Source: Fimbriimonadia bacterium
Lineage (GTDB): Bacteria > Armatimonadota > Fimbriimonadia > Fimbriimonadales > GBS-DC
Assembly (NCBI GenBank): GCA_026129765.1
Contig: JAHCHP010000008.1
Span: 1 to 64,000 of the forward strand
Length of the DNA: 64,000 nucleotides
Direction: 5' to 3'
Of the stretch, positions 44,907 to 54,388 are shown in pieces. The number at the start of each line of letters is the position of its first letter. The stretch's first letter is position 1. A program made the translations under genes and the position numbers. The notes under the pieces were generated by a model. That model was not told where the DNA came from and made no database searches. It saw only the letters and a list, made by a program, of their open reading frames with translations.

Positions 44907-45617
44907 TCAATAGGCGCCATCGCCTTTCAACACGGCGGGAATCGTTTTCAACAGGATTTTGATGTCCAAACTCAAGGAGATGTTATCCACATACGTTTGG
45001 TCCAGTCGCATCCACTCGTCAAAACCCACATTGCTTCGACCGCTGACCTGCCACAAACCCGTGCATCCGGGCGGAACTGCCAAGCGCTGAAAGTAAGCCA
45101 ATTCGAACCGGTTGATGTCGCAAGGCGTCAACGGTCGCGGTCCCACCAGGCTCATGTCGCCCTTCAGCACATTGAACAGTTGGGGCAGCTCATCTAAACT
45201 GTATTTTCGGATAAAACGACCGACTTTTGTAATTCGGGGGTCATGTTTGATCTTAAACGTCGCGCCGTTGACCTCGTTCATATGCTCCAGGAGCGGCTTC
45301 AATTCTTGAGCGTTTTCGCGCATCGAGCGGAATTTGTAAAAAATGAAGGGTTTGCCATAACGCCCGATCCGTATCTGCTTAAAAATCACCGGACCTGGCG
45401 ACTCCAGACGGATCAAGAGAGCGATCAGCAGCATCACTGGCAGCAGAACAAGCAACGCAAGACCCGCCACTGCGATATCAATGGCGCGTTTCCAGAACAT
45501 ATGCGGCACTTTCACATCCGACATGTAGCGCGCATAGGGCGACAGGTGCGCAATACTTGCATCGCGCGCGACGCCATTCTGGGCTGTTCCCGTTGTCGTT
45601 CCTGTATTGGTAGACAT
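44907..45617 (-). CDS. Polyprenyl-phosphate sugar-phosphotransferase (initiating, WbaP/WcaJ-type)
   Basis: 236 residues from ATG 45617 (GGAGG 7 nt upstream). A single hydrophobic segment (RAIDIAVAGLALLVLLPVMLLIALLI) precedes the catalytic core: GPVIFKQIRIGRYGKPFIFYKFRSM, DPRITKVGRFIRKYSLDELPQ, LVGPRPLTP and RLAVPPGCTGLWQVSGRS. The short form lacks the N-terminal helix bundle. It moves sugar-1-phosphate to undecaprenyl phosphate to start EPS repeat-unit synthesis. It follows the BY-kinase gene. Confidence 0.9.
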   Translation of the reverse strand: MSTNTGTTTGTAQNGVARDASIAHLSPYARYMSDVKVPHMFWKRAIDIAVAGLALLVLLPVMLLIALLIRLESPGPVIFKQIRIGRYGKPFIFYKFRSMRENAQELKPLLEHMNEVNGATFKIKHDPRITKVGRFIRKYSLDELPQLFNVLKGDMSLVGPRPLTPCDINRFELAYFQRLAVPPGCTGLWQVSGRSNVGFDEWMRLDQTYVDNISLSLDIKILLKTIPAVLKGDGAY

Positions 45618-45650
45618 AAACATTCCTCCTTTTTCCAAAGCAAAGGAGGA

Positions 45651-45672
45651 GACTGCCCCACCTCGGGCAGTC
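45651..45672 (-). terminator. Hairpin between BY-kinase and sugar transferase genes
   Basis: An 8-bp stem GACTGCCC/GGGCAGTC with a 6-nt loop, extended imperfectly by GGAGGA and TCCTC, lies 18 nt after the kinase stop. There is no T run; it may trim or attenuate the operon mRNA. Confidence 0.5.
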
Positions 45673-45689
45673 ATCCTCTTTCGCCCACA

Positions 45690-47921
45690 TCACTGATCAT
45701 CGCGAGGCGCGGTCTGTTCCGGTTCCTGAGTCTCCACCTGACCCGAGGTCAAGGCGGGACGCGCGGCGGAATGACCGTTCCTGAGCGCGAGCGTATTGCG
45801 GTAATTGCGCTGGTATTGCTGATAGCTGACGCTGTCGGCAACGCGCACCTTGTTCAATACCGCGCCCACCAAGTTCACGCCTAAATGCTCCAGGCGCTGC
45901 AGGAATTCGCGGGTCGAATCGGAGACCGGCGTGCCAGCCGCATGCACTACCAACACATTTTTAGCTGACTTAGCTGTTACGCTGCCATCGGCAAACGTGT
46001 TTCCGGCAGGCGTATCGATCACCACAAAATCTGATACTTGTGCCAGCCTCTCCAGCACATCATCCATGCGTTTGGAGTGGAGCAAGCGGATCGGGTTGTC
46101 GGGCGCAGACCCCGCGCTGATAAAGACCAAGCCTTCTACAGGGGTCATCTGAACCACTTGCTCTGGTTCAACTTCGCCGCGCAGAACTTCGCTCAGACCC
46201 ACACGATTTTCTAACCGCAGCATGGTATGCAGGCTGGGTTGTCGCATATCGGCATCGATAAGAACCACCCGGACTCCATCACGCGCCAGAGTCACCGCCA
46301 AATTGTAAGCGACGGTGCTTCTGCCCACGTTCGGCTCCGCGCCAGTAATCGCGACCGTGTTGCCCTGAAGCCGCCCGTTCGCGCCCAGCAGACTGGTTGA
46401 AAGCATCTGATAAGACGCGCCCAACGGCGACTGGTCGGTATGATCGCGCGCCACCAAAGCGCGTCGCAGGCGGGGCAGCGACGCCACCACTGGCATCCCC
46501 AGTTGCGCGGCGGCTTGGGTCGGATTGTAAACGCTCTGGTCCATCTGTGACAACAGCAAGACCAAACCAGTGGAAAGAATCAGGCTGAGCGCAAACGCCA
46601 ATCCAATACGAAGCGGAACTTTGCGGTCCACCGGACGCACGTTCGCGTTGTCGATTCGTTTGATGAACTGTCCACCCAACAATTCCTGCTCGCGGACGGT
46701 CGCTTCATCCATCTTGCGCTGCATCAACGTCACCTTGTCCTGCGCCAATTGCCGCTCAAGGCGCAAGGTTTCCACTTCACGCTGGCGCAGCGGTAAGCCG
46801 TTCAATCGCGAACGCATCTGAGTCGCTTGGGTTCTGAGAAGTTGAACCCGGCGGTCGGCAGCGTCGTTCTCGGTAATCGCCGTGAGATACTCTCGCAGCA
46901 AGTTGTCGTACAGGTTATTGACGCCCGTGCTTTGGGAGTCTAAAATCGTTTCTGCCTGCACATCCAGCTGTTTTTGCACCTCATCCACACGCGCCATGGC
47001 TCTCAACACTTCGGGGTGGTTTTCGCCCCTGCCTTGCGCGCGCTGCGATTCCAGTTCGCTTTGCGCTTGAACCAACTGTTGAATCAGCTGTTGGCGCAGG
47101 TTGTTCGTTCGAACGACCCGGCTCAGTTCTTTCTGAGGCTTGCCCACCGCGCCGCTCTTGAATTGCTGTTCCAATCTCGCTAAGCGCGCGCTGACCGAAC
47201 GCTGCTGCACTTCGGCATCATACAGTTGGGTCTCGGTGCGGGAAATCTGGTTCAGTAACACGCCGGTTTGCGTTTCGTTCTGGATCACATCGGGATTGCG
47301 ATCCATATATTCGCTTAAATTGCGGCTGGCGCGCTCATAATCTCGTTTTGCCTGCGCGTACTGCGCCTCAATGAATTGGCGTGAGGGTTTGGCGACCTGC
47401 TCATTCAAACTGTTATATTGTTCCTCAAACTTTCGCAGCAAAACTTCCATCGCGTACTGCGCTTGTTGAGGCGCGTTCTCTTCGTCGCCCTGCACCCGGA
47501 TCACCACGCTCAGGTATTCGGTGTTCGGAATCGGTTTAATTTCCAAACGCCCGATGAGGTCTAAAACGCCCGCGAAATCTCGTTCATTGGTGGGGTAGTT
47601 CTGGGCGATCAGTTCTGCCGGTCGCCAGCGTCCGCTGTCGCGCAATTCGCGCCAGGTGCTTAAGATAACGGTATAGCTGCCAATAACGTTCGCGATGTTC
47701 TGCAGGCGCGTAATCAAGTCCACCTGCAACGAATAGGTATCTGGGTAAATCACGGTGCGGTTGTTCATCAACGAACGATATTCCGCCACCGTCGCAAAAC
47801 CTTCCCACTCTTTTGGCATCGAGAGATAACGCCAGGCAACCACGCTGGTTACCATCGCTGTCGCAACCAGTATCAGCCACCAGCGCCGTTTCAATATGTT
47901 CAAAAAAGACCAAAATCCCAT
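45690..47921 (-). CDS. Chain-length determinant / bacterial tyrosine kinase (Wzc-like) with altered Walker A
   Basis: 743 residues. TM1 (RRWWLILVATAMVTSVVAW), a long periplasmic coiled coil (about 160-430) and TM2 (IGLAFALSLILSTGLVLLL) make the Wzz part. The cytoplasmic kinase has Walker A GAEPNVGRST (Lys replaced by Arg534), Walker A' VVLIDADMRQ (Asp556, Asp558) and Walker B VVIDTPAG (Asp636). The C-terminus has three Tyr (700, 703, 707), consistent with autophosphorylation. The kinase would control EPS polymer length. The Arg at the P-loop Lys is unusual and may weaken ATP use. Confidence 0.88.
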   Translation of the reverse strand: MGFWSFLNILKRRWWLILVATAMVTSVVAWRYLSMPKEWEGFATVAEYRSLMNNRTVIYPDTYSLQVDLITRLQNIANVIGSYTVILSTWRELRDSGRWRPAELIAQNYPTNERDFAGVLDLIGRLEIKPIPNTEYLSVVIRVQGDEENAPQQAQYAMEVLLRKFEEQYNSLNEQVAKPSRQFIEAQYAQAKRDYERASRNLSEYMDRNPDVIQNETQTGVLLNQISRTETQLYDAEVQQRSVSARLARLEQQFKSGAVGKPQKELSRVVRTNNLRQQLIQQLVQAQSELESQRAQGRGENHPEVLRAMARVDEVQKQLDVQAETILDSQSTGVNNLYDNLLREYLTAITENDAADRRVQLLRTQATQMRSRLNGLPLRQREVETLRLERQLAQDKVTLMQRKMDEATVREQELLGGQFIKRIDNANVRPVDRKVPLRIGLAFALSLILSTGLVLLLSQMDQSVYNPTQAAAQLGMPVVASLPRLRRALVARDHTDQSPLGASYQMLSTSLLGANGRLQGNTVAITGAEPNVGRSTVAYNLAVTLARDGVRVVLIDADMRQPSLHTMLRLENRVGLSEVLRGEVEPEQVVQMTPVEGLVFISAGSAPDNPIRLLHSKRMDDVLERLAQVSDFVVIDTPAGNTFADGSVTAKSAKNVLVVHAAGTPVSDSTREFLQRLEHLGVNLVGAVLNKVRVADSVSYQQYQRNYRNTLALRNGHSAARPALTSGQVETQEPEQTAPRDDQ

Positions 47922-47951
47922 ACAAGTGCCTCCTCAATCAGCCATTGAGTG

Positions 47952-48866
47952 TTAGGGTCGCCATAAACTGCGGGCAAGCCCCATGTTTCTTAACAACCAT
48001 GCAAGCGACAGCGTGCGATAAATTTTGTCGACATCAGGCGTGTTGGTTTTTGGCACGAAGACGACATCGCCGCGCTGTAATTCTATATTTTGGCGCGTAT
48101 CGGCATTGCTCAAGAGTTTGATCATATCCACATTGATTCTCTCTGGCTCGCCATCGTCCGACTGCCGCACCACATACGCCCGGCTTAAGCGTCCTTGTTC
48201 CCGGTTCCAGCCTGCTTGGCTGAGCGCATCGACCACTGTCATTCGGGGGCGCCATTGGAACTGTCCCGGTCGGTTGACCTCGCCGCCCACAAAAATCTTG
48301 TTGTTCAAGTCCTCAGGCACAACAATCGAGTCGCCATCTTTCAGTTCGACGTTCTGGCTGCTGTCGCCCTCTTCTAACAAGGCGCGCAAGTTCAAAGGCA
48401 ACACCGATCCATCGGCGCGCTCCAATCTGCCGCGCTCCATATCTGCCCGGTCCGGCATAAAGTTGCCGCCCAAGCTTAAGCCTTCTAATACACGATCACC
48501 CTGCTTGAAATCATACACGCCGGGACGATTCACCATGCCTAAAACGGCAACGCGGGGACGATGAAATTGACGAACGGTGACGACAACTTGGGGATCGTTA
48601 AACAGTTTTTTCTCTTTGTAAAATTCTTTGATTAGTTGTGCCAGTTCCTCTTGGGTTTTTCCAGCCGCCATCACGGTCCCCATCAATGGAACAGCAATGC
48701 TTCCATCCAGAGCGACTGGCGTCTCTTGACTCAATGACGGTTCATTCCAAACCGTAATGTATAGCACATCCTCTATATGTATTCGATAGGGCCCGCCTCC
48801 GTTCGATTGCGCGAATCCAACGTTCGCGACCATCAGGGCGACCCAAAACATAAGTAAGAGCCTCAT
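47952..48866 (-). CDS. Polysaccharide export protein (Wza/SLBB family)
   Basis: 304 residues. The signal peptide is MRLLLMFWVALMVANVGFAQ with no lipobox Cys. The polysaccharide export domain shows IHIEDVLYITVWNEPSLS, VALDGSIAVPLMGTVMAAG and VTVRQFHRPRVAVLGMVNRPG, followed by a SLBB domain (IFVGGEVNRPGQFQWRPRM, VVDALSQAGW). A third region has GDVVFVPKTNTPDVDKI. It forms the outer-membrane/periplasmic conduit for EPS. It is the first gene of the locus; GGAGGA lies upstream of ATG 48866. Confidence 0.9.
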   Translation of the reverse strand: MRLLLMFWVALMVANVGFAQSNGGGPYRIHIEDVLYITVWNEPSLSQETPVALDGSIAVPLMGTVMAAGKTQEELAQLIKEFYKEKKLFNDPQVVVTVRQFHRPRVAVLGMVNRPGVYDFKQGDRVLEGLSLGGNFMPDRADMERGRLERADGSVLPLNLRALLEEGDSSQNVELKDGDSIVVPEDLNNKIFVGGEVNRPGQFQWRPRMTVVDALSQAGWNREQGRLSRAYVVRQSDDGEPERINVDMIKLLSNADTRQNIELQRGDVVFVPKTNTPDVDKIYRTLSLAWLLRNMGLARSLWRP

Positions 48867-49156
48867 CTTAGCGCTTCCTCCATCTCGCGGTATCTTCTGT
48901 CTAAGCTTTGATTGACTGGCTCCGGCAAATCACTCCCAAATTGAAAAACAGAACAGCAATCTGGCTGCCATCCCAATCCTTTGTAATTGTTGGCAACATG
49001 CCTAATTTCATTTAGTATGGTTGGCAGCAATCAGCGAAATGCAAATACCGCCAGAATGATTATACCGCAATTTCACGATGAATCGCGCATTTTTTTTCAA
49101 AGAAAACCGTCAAATTTACCAGACTCGTGAAGTTACGAGGGTAAAATCATGGCACG
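48867..49156. promoter_or_regulatory. Divergent leader/promoter region of EPS locus and ubiD-like gene
   Basis: A TATAAT (49064-49059, minus) is the likely -10 of the EPS operon; no clear -35. The leader of about 186 nt has inverted repeats GCTGCCA/TGGCAGC (48963-49028) that could fold. On the plus strand TAAAAT (49142-49147) ends 9 nt before ATG 49157, suggesting a leaderless mRNA. The rest is A/T-rich without a gene. Confidence 0.45.
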
Positions 49157-50635
49157 ATGGCTTATCGAGATTTTCAGGATTTCCTGAACCGGCTTGAAAA
49201 AGAGACCGAACTGAAGCGCATTACCTACCCCTTAGACCCCTATTTAGAAATCACGGAAGTGGCGGACCGCGTGATGAAAAGCGACGGACCTGCGCTGCTG
49301 ATAGAAAAGCCCAAAGGCTATGATATTCCGCTGGCGATTAACACGATGGGGTCTAAACGCCGCATGAGTCTCGCGCTCGGTGTGGAGGATTACGAGGTCA
49401 TCGCGGAAGAATTGGAGTCTCTGTTAAAGCCGGAACTGCCCGAAATGGGCTCGGGATTTCTGGGCAAACTCCGCTCGATTCCCGCCGCGTTGCCCCAGCT
49501 CAGCAAGTTAATGGGAGTCGCCAAGAGCGCGCCCCCGCTGACGGTCAAAGAGGGAATTTGCCATGAAGTGGTCAAAACCGGCGATCAAATAGATCTGTTC
49601 GAGTTTCCCATCCTGCACTGCTGGCCCTTAGACGGCGGACGCTATATCACGCTGCCGCTCGTCTTCACCCATGACCCCAACACCGGCAAACGCAATGTCG
49701 GCATGTACCGGATTCAGGTGCTGGAAAAGAACAAGACCGCCATGCACTGGCAGGCGCACAAGGTCGGCGCGGAGCATTTTCGCGCGGCGCAGGAAAAGCA
49801 GCAGCCGATTCAGGTGGCGGTGGTGTTGGGAGGCGATCCGGCTTTGACATTCAGCGCGATTGCGCCCTTGCCGCCCGCCATCGATGAGGTGCTTTTCTCT
49901 GGTTTCCTCCGAAAGAAGCCCGTGGAGTTGACCCCCGCCAAAACGGTCGATATCAAAGTGCCTGCCGATGCCGAAATCGTGATCGAGGGCTATATCAACC
50001 CCGGCGAAACCTGCATGGAGGGTCCCTTTGGCGACCACACCGGCTATTACAGTTTGGCGGATGATTATCCCGTGTTCCATGTCACCGCCGTCACCCACCG
50101 CTCAAAACCGGTCTATCCCGCCACGATTGTCGGTATCCCGCCGATGGAGGACGGGTGGATGGGCAAAGCCGTGGAGCGCATCTTTATGCCCTTCGTGAAG
50201 TTGACTATCCCTGAGATTATCGATATGAACTTGCCGGTGGACGGCGTTTTTCATAACATCTGTTTTGTCCGCATCAAAAAGCGGTATCCAGGACACGCCT
50301 ATAAGGTGATGCACGCGCTCTGGGGCTTGGGACAGTTGATGTTCAGCAAGTTCATTGTGGTGTTTGACGAGGAGGTGGATGTACAGAACCTCAGCGAAGT
50401 GATCTGGCGTATCGGCGCGAATGTGGACCCCGGACGCGATGTCTGCATTGTGAAAGGTCCTCTGGACGTTCTGGATCATACCAGCCCTTATATTGGCTTC
50501 GGGGGTAAAATGGGACTGGATGCCACCCGCAAACTGCCCGGGGAGGGTTTCACCCGCGAATGGCCCGATGTGATTCGGATGTCGCCTGAAGTGAAGGAGA
50601 AAATCGACGCGATCTGGGACGAACTGGGGCTATGA
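49157..50635 (+). CDS. UbiD-family decarboxylase (menaquinone-type)
   Basis: 492 residues, prenylated-FMN-dependent decarboxylase family. DPYLEITEVADRVMKSDGP, the PALLIEKPKGYDIPLAINTMG, FPILHCWPLDGGRYITLPLV, NVGMYRIQVLEKNKTAMHW, and the catalytic EGPFGDHTGYYS (E-G-P-F-G-D-H) are all standard. The ERIFMPF and VFHNICFVRIKKRYPGHA regions resemble the menaquinone (futalosine-route) decarboxylases. A UbiX prenyltransferase is not in the window. Substrate is inferred. Confidence 0.9.
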   Translation: MAYRDFQDFLNRLEKETELKRITYPLDPYLEITEVADRVMKSDGPALLIEKPKGYDIPLAINTMGSKRRMSLALGVEDYEVIAEELESLLKPELPEMGSGFLGKLRSIPAALPQLSKLMGVAKSAPPLTVKEGICHEVVKTGDQIDLFEFPILHCWPLDGGRYITLPLVFTHDPNTGKRNVGMYRIQVLEKNKTAMHWQAHKVGAEHFRAAQEKQQPIQVAVVLGGDPALTFSAIAPLPPAIDEVLFSGFLRKKPVELTPAKTVDIKVPADAEIVIEGYINPGETCMEGPFGDHTGYYSLADDYPVFHVTAVTHRSKPVYPATIVGIPPMEDGWMGKAVERIFMPFVKLTIPEIIDMNLPVDGVFHNICFVRIKKRYPGHAYKVMHALWGLGQLMFSKFIVVFDEEVDVQNLSEVIWRIGANVDPGRDVCIVKGPLDVLDHTSPYIGFGGKMGLDATRKLPGEGFTREWPDVIRMSPEVKEKIDAIWDELGL

Positions 50636-50674
50636 AGCGCTTGAAAACGGAGCTTCATCTTTAGCTCGTCAAAA

Positions 50675-50815
50675 AGTCAAACGGCTACCCACCGTCATTC
50701 CCGCGAATGCGGGAGTCCATTTGGCTAATACCTCCGACGCTTGGGGCAACCGGCGTAGCGCCGGAGCAAACCCCGCTTCGCGGAAGGTAAGCTCGGGTAC
50801 ATTAATCGTCGCACA
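50675..50815. repeat. REP-like palindromic repeat block
   Basis: ATTCCCGCGAATGCGGGAG, CCGGCGTAGCGCCGG and CCCGCTTCGCGGAAGG are successive palindromes of the kind seen in dispersed REP/MITE-like elements. The minus translation yields the familiar WTPAFAGMT pattern of such repeats. No gene is present from 50636 to about 50940. A TGCTATAAT at 50836-50844 could be a promoter for the remnant downstream. Confidence 0.65.
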
Positions 50816-50943
50816 TTCATCCAATCTCTTTCGTATGCTATAATAATCCGAACACAAGAACGCAGGGAACCCTGACTTCGCCCCAACGCGAGAAATTAAT
50901 CGGGCTGGATGGCTAATCCCGAAAGAGCATGTGAATCAACAAC

Positions 50944-51170
50944 ATGAACAAAACGAATGCGATCAACTGCGCCATGCTTGGATACGAAGCGCCACAGTGG
51001 TGGAGAGACACCTTAAACACCGCTGAGGACACGCACAGAGTTCTCGTCTCGAACTTCGTCACGTCCATCTCCGAAACGCTTTCGAAAAGCAGCGCGAAAA
51101 GCTCGAAAATGAACAGGCAAATGGCGCAGACCCAGCACACCCCGACGAGTACCGCATGATCTTGTCTAAC
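50944..51170 (+). pseudogene. hsdM-like N-terminal remnant
   Basis: A short frame begins MNKTNAINCAMLGYEAPQWW, close to the start of type I modification subunits. After a frameshift, another frame reads AFEKQREKLENEQANG and ADPAHPDEYR, typical of the following HsdM segment. The rest of HsdM is missing. This indicates a decayed type I modification subunit. Confidence is moderate because the middle is divergent. Confidence 0.55.
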
Positions 51171-51203
51171 CACGAAGAATGAGAGGACAAAGGAGGACCC
51201 CGC

Positions 51204-52311
51204 ATGAGCCTTGATCGTAATGTGCCAGTGGATACACGCTCGTTGTCCGGCAACCGCACGCTTCCAACGCGAAGAAAGCCAAGCAGGATGAGTTTTATAC
51301 TCCAGTACGTCGACATCCAGAAGGAGGTCGAAGCATATCTGGAGTCTGACCCCGACACCTTCCGGGACAAGGTCGTCTACTGCAACTGCGACGACCCGTC
51401 TGAGAGCAATCCTTCAAATACTTTCGCCTCCAACTTTGAAGCTCGGTCTCAAGAAGCTCATCACCACCAGCTACGACGGTTCGCCCATAGCAGGTCAACA
51501 GGCGTTGTTCCGGAGGAGTACAACGAGGGGAACGGCAATGAAAGAAGCCAGTAATTCTGAACCGTCCAGTTGACCGAAGTGAAAGACTGGACGGGAGACG
51601 GCGCAACCGGCATCGAAGACGTCGAGCTCTTTCTAAAACACCCCACCCCGCATGCCCTCGCATGGCGGCGGGGACTTCCGCAGCGATGAGTGCATCGCGC
51701 TGCTGAAACAGTCGGACATCGTCGTCACCAACCCGCCCTTCTCGCCTTTCCGAGAATACGGGTCGCCCAGTTGGTGGAGCATGAGAAGAAGTTCCTGATC
51801 ATCGGTAATAAGAACGCGATCACGTATGTAAGGAAGATCTTCCGCTCATCAAGGAAAACAAGCTGTGGATGGGTAGACGCCAATGGGAACTGATATGCTT
51901 TCGACATCTAAAGAACATTGCCGCTGCCATGCTGAACTCCGGCAAAAGAGGGAGCAGCTATAGAGTCTAATGGCAAAGCTTCATGGGCTCACCGACTTCA
52001 GTTTGGTTCACGAACCCGACCATAGCGGCGCCATTTATAGCTTCAAGCTGATGACGATGGAGGACAATCGGAAGTTCAACGCGAAGGTGCGCAAGTCGCC
52101 CACCTGCTATCAGCCGTACGACAACTACGACGCGATTGAAGTGCCGTTCACCGACGCGATCCCCAGCGACCACGACGGCGCGATGGGCGTCCCGATCACC
52201 TTCCCTGGACAAATACAACCCCGACCAGTTCGAGAGCTGGGAGCGACCGAAAGTGAGGAAGAGGTTTCTCTAACGGATTGTGGGGTGGTGGTACGGCACA
52301 AGCGTTGGTGA
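51204..52311 (+). pseudogene. EcoRI-type adenine-specific DNA methyltransferase, frameshifted
   Basis: AGGAGG precedes ATG 51204. Fragments in different frames together match the EcoRI-methylase family (PF13651): AKQDEFYT, YVDIQKEVEAYLESDPDTF, VVYCNCDDP, EEYNEGNGNER, DVKDWTGDGATGIEDVELFL, the N6-adenine motif SDIVVTNPPF (NPPF at 51730-51741), HEKKFLIIGNKNAITY and NYDAIEVPF...HDGAMGVPITF. At least six single-base indels, many at homopolymers, break the frame, while amino acids between them stay conserved. The C-terminal end appears cut. It is either a recent pseudogene or poor consensus sequence. Confidence 0.8.
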
Positions 52312-52374
52312 ACTAATAAAGAGTTTATAAGCGAATTTTCATCCGCCACCGCCGCCCGGCGAAGGGAATAAGAC

Positions 52375-53516
52375 ATGTCCACGCTGCGAACCGAGATCGT
52401 TCGTGACACATCTGCGACGGCTTCGTCTACAACGAACTGGAAGGCAAAGGCTTGTTCGGCTTGGGCGGAAGCTCACGATCCAGCCGGAGTACCAGCGCAA
52501 CTACATCTATGCCATTCCAGGGCGGCAGCAGGCGGTCATCCATTCGCTGCTAATGGAATATCCGCTCGTATTGATTTACTTCAACAAAGTCGTGCGACAA
52601 GTTCGAGGTGCTGGACGGCAGCAGCGCATCACCAGCATCGGGCGGTTCGTCTACGGGCAAGTTCGCGGTCATGAAGGATGGCAAACCCACACTACTTCGA
52701 CAGCCTTCCCACCGACAAGCGAAACCTGATCCCGAACTCCAAACTGCTGATTCACGAGTGCGAAGGCACGGAGACCGAAATCAAGGAGTGGTTCCAGACG
52801 ATCAATATCGCGGGCGTCCCGCTCAACGACCAGGAACTCCTGAACGCCATCTACTCTGGACCGTCTGGGTTCACATCTCAAAGCGGAGTTCAGCAACAGC
52901 CAGAACTCCAACATCATGAAGTGGAGCGCGTATATCAAGGGGGGCGCGAATCGCCAAGACTTTTTGGAGCGCGCGCTGGAGGGTGAGTAAGGGCGACATC
53001 GGCGGCTATATGAGCGCATAGGTACGATACGAATGATCGAAGAGTTGAAGACCTACTAACAGCGTGATCGATTGTCCGACCGTTTTCTTTATCGGAGAGA
53101 TGCAGGGCTGAATGGGGACGGTTGTATGAGGCGTACCGCTCTCAGCCCATTGATCCGGCGCAGGTGCGGAACCGGTGCGCCGGCTCTATGGCGATCCTCG
53201 GTGAAGCGGCGCAAGGGGTCTTCTGAATACATCCTCGGCGGCGAAAGGGAGCCGAGCCGGTTGGCATACGGCTCTTCGAGGACTCGACCAAACGGGCGGT
53301 TTACGAGAAACAGACGCAGGAAGCGCAAGCCAAAGGCGAAAGTCGAACTGCCCTCTTTAAGCAATCGGGCATGACGCGAACAAGAGCCGGATATATGACT
53401 TCAAAGAGATGGACGCCGACCACGTGACCGCATGGAGCAAGTGGCGGCGCAAGCACGGCTGAAAACTGCCAGATGCTTTGGCAGAACGCACAATCAGGCG
53501 AAAAGGAAATCGCTAA
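52375..53516 (+). pseudogene. DUF262-HNH nuclease (GmrSD-like), frameshifted
   Basis: ATG 52375 opens a DUF262 domain: FVYNELEGKGLFG, LTIQPEYQRNYIYA, QQAVIHSLLMEYPL, IYFNKV, DKFEVLDG, QQRITSIGRFVYG (the D-G-QQR motif, split by one lost base), KLLIHECEGTETEIKEWFQT and IAGVPLNDQELLNAIYSG. The last part has EYILGGEREP and an HNH-like end DFKEMDADHVTAW with NCQML and HNQAK. The fragments lie in three frames and the stop is expected at 53514-53516. This family pairs DUF262 with HNH and is linked to restriction of modified DNA; here it follows a DNA methyltransferase. Confidence 0.8.
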
Positions 53517-53606
53517 CTCCATCCTTCGCGAGTGCGAAGAGCAAACCCCCAACATAACCCAAAATATCCTGTCCATTCTGCGGCTCACTTTGCCGATAAT
53601 GGGAGA

Positions 53607-54388
53607 ATGGCGGAGGTTATGCATACGGTTATTGAGGTCAACCAATTAGTTAGAGTATACCCGGCGGAGGAAACCGCTTTTAGGGCGGTGGACAAGCTCT
53701 CTTTCCAAGTGCATCAGGGCGAAATCAGCACGGTTTTTTGGGCGTGAATGGCGCAGGCAAAACCTCCACGATCAAAGCGATGATGGGGTTCCAACCGCCC
53801 GCATCGGGAGAGATTCGCCTGTTTGGGCAACCCGTCAGCGATGCCAAAGCGCGCCTCCAGGTCGGCTTTCTGCCTGAAACCGCGCTCTATTCTCCTTATC
53901 TGACGCCTGCAGAAACGCTGCGATTCTACGGCGAACTGAACGGCTTGAAGCCCCGCACATTGGAAGCGCGAATCGACACACTGCTGGAGGCGGTCGGCAT
54001 CTTAGAGAAACGAAACACTTTGAACCGGAACCTCTCTAAAGGCATGCTGCAACGGGTCGGTATCGCGCAAGCCTTGTTGGGCGACCCCAAACTGCTGATT
54101 TTAGATGAGGTCTCTTCGGGATTGGACCCCTTGGGCAGGCGCGAACTTCGAACCCTGCTCAAAATGCAGCAAGAACGCGGCATCACGATTTTCTTCTCCT
54201 CACACGAATTGGGTGAAGTCGCCAGCCTCTGCGACCGAATTTTGATCCTTCACCGGGGGCAATTAGTGGCGGAGCAGACCCGTCAATCGCTGGAAGGGCG
54301 CGTCGGCTCGCTGGAAGATTACTTCATACAGGTGGTTCAAGCGGGGCGCGATCTGATGGGAGCTGAAGAACAGGAGGCAGCGGCATGA
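53607..54388 (+). pseudogene. ABC-2 exporter ATPase, single frameshift near residue 40
   Basis: ATG 53607 (a GATAAT box ends 6 nt upstream) gives MAEVMHTVIEVNQLVRVYPA and VDKLSFQVHQGEI; the frame then shifts near 53725-53735 beside a T6 run and continues as GVNGAGKTSTIKAMMGF (Walker A), the Q-loop region, NRNLSKGMLQRVGIAQALLG (signature), LLILDEVSSGLDPLG (Walker B) and SSHELGE (H-loop). All motifs are intact, so it was a functional CcmA/NatA-type ATPase. It overlaps the permease gene by 4 nt. The shift may be a sequencing error or a true mutation. Confidence 0.75.

Noticed and set aside
48867..49060. A riboswitch in the EPS leader
   Set aside because: Inverted repeats exist, but no core matching c-di-GMP or other known riboswitch classes could be recognised by eye.
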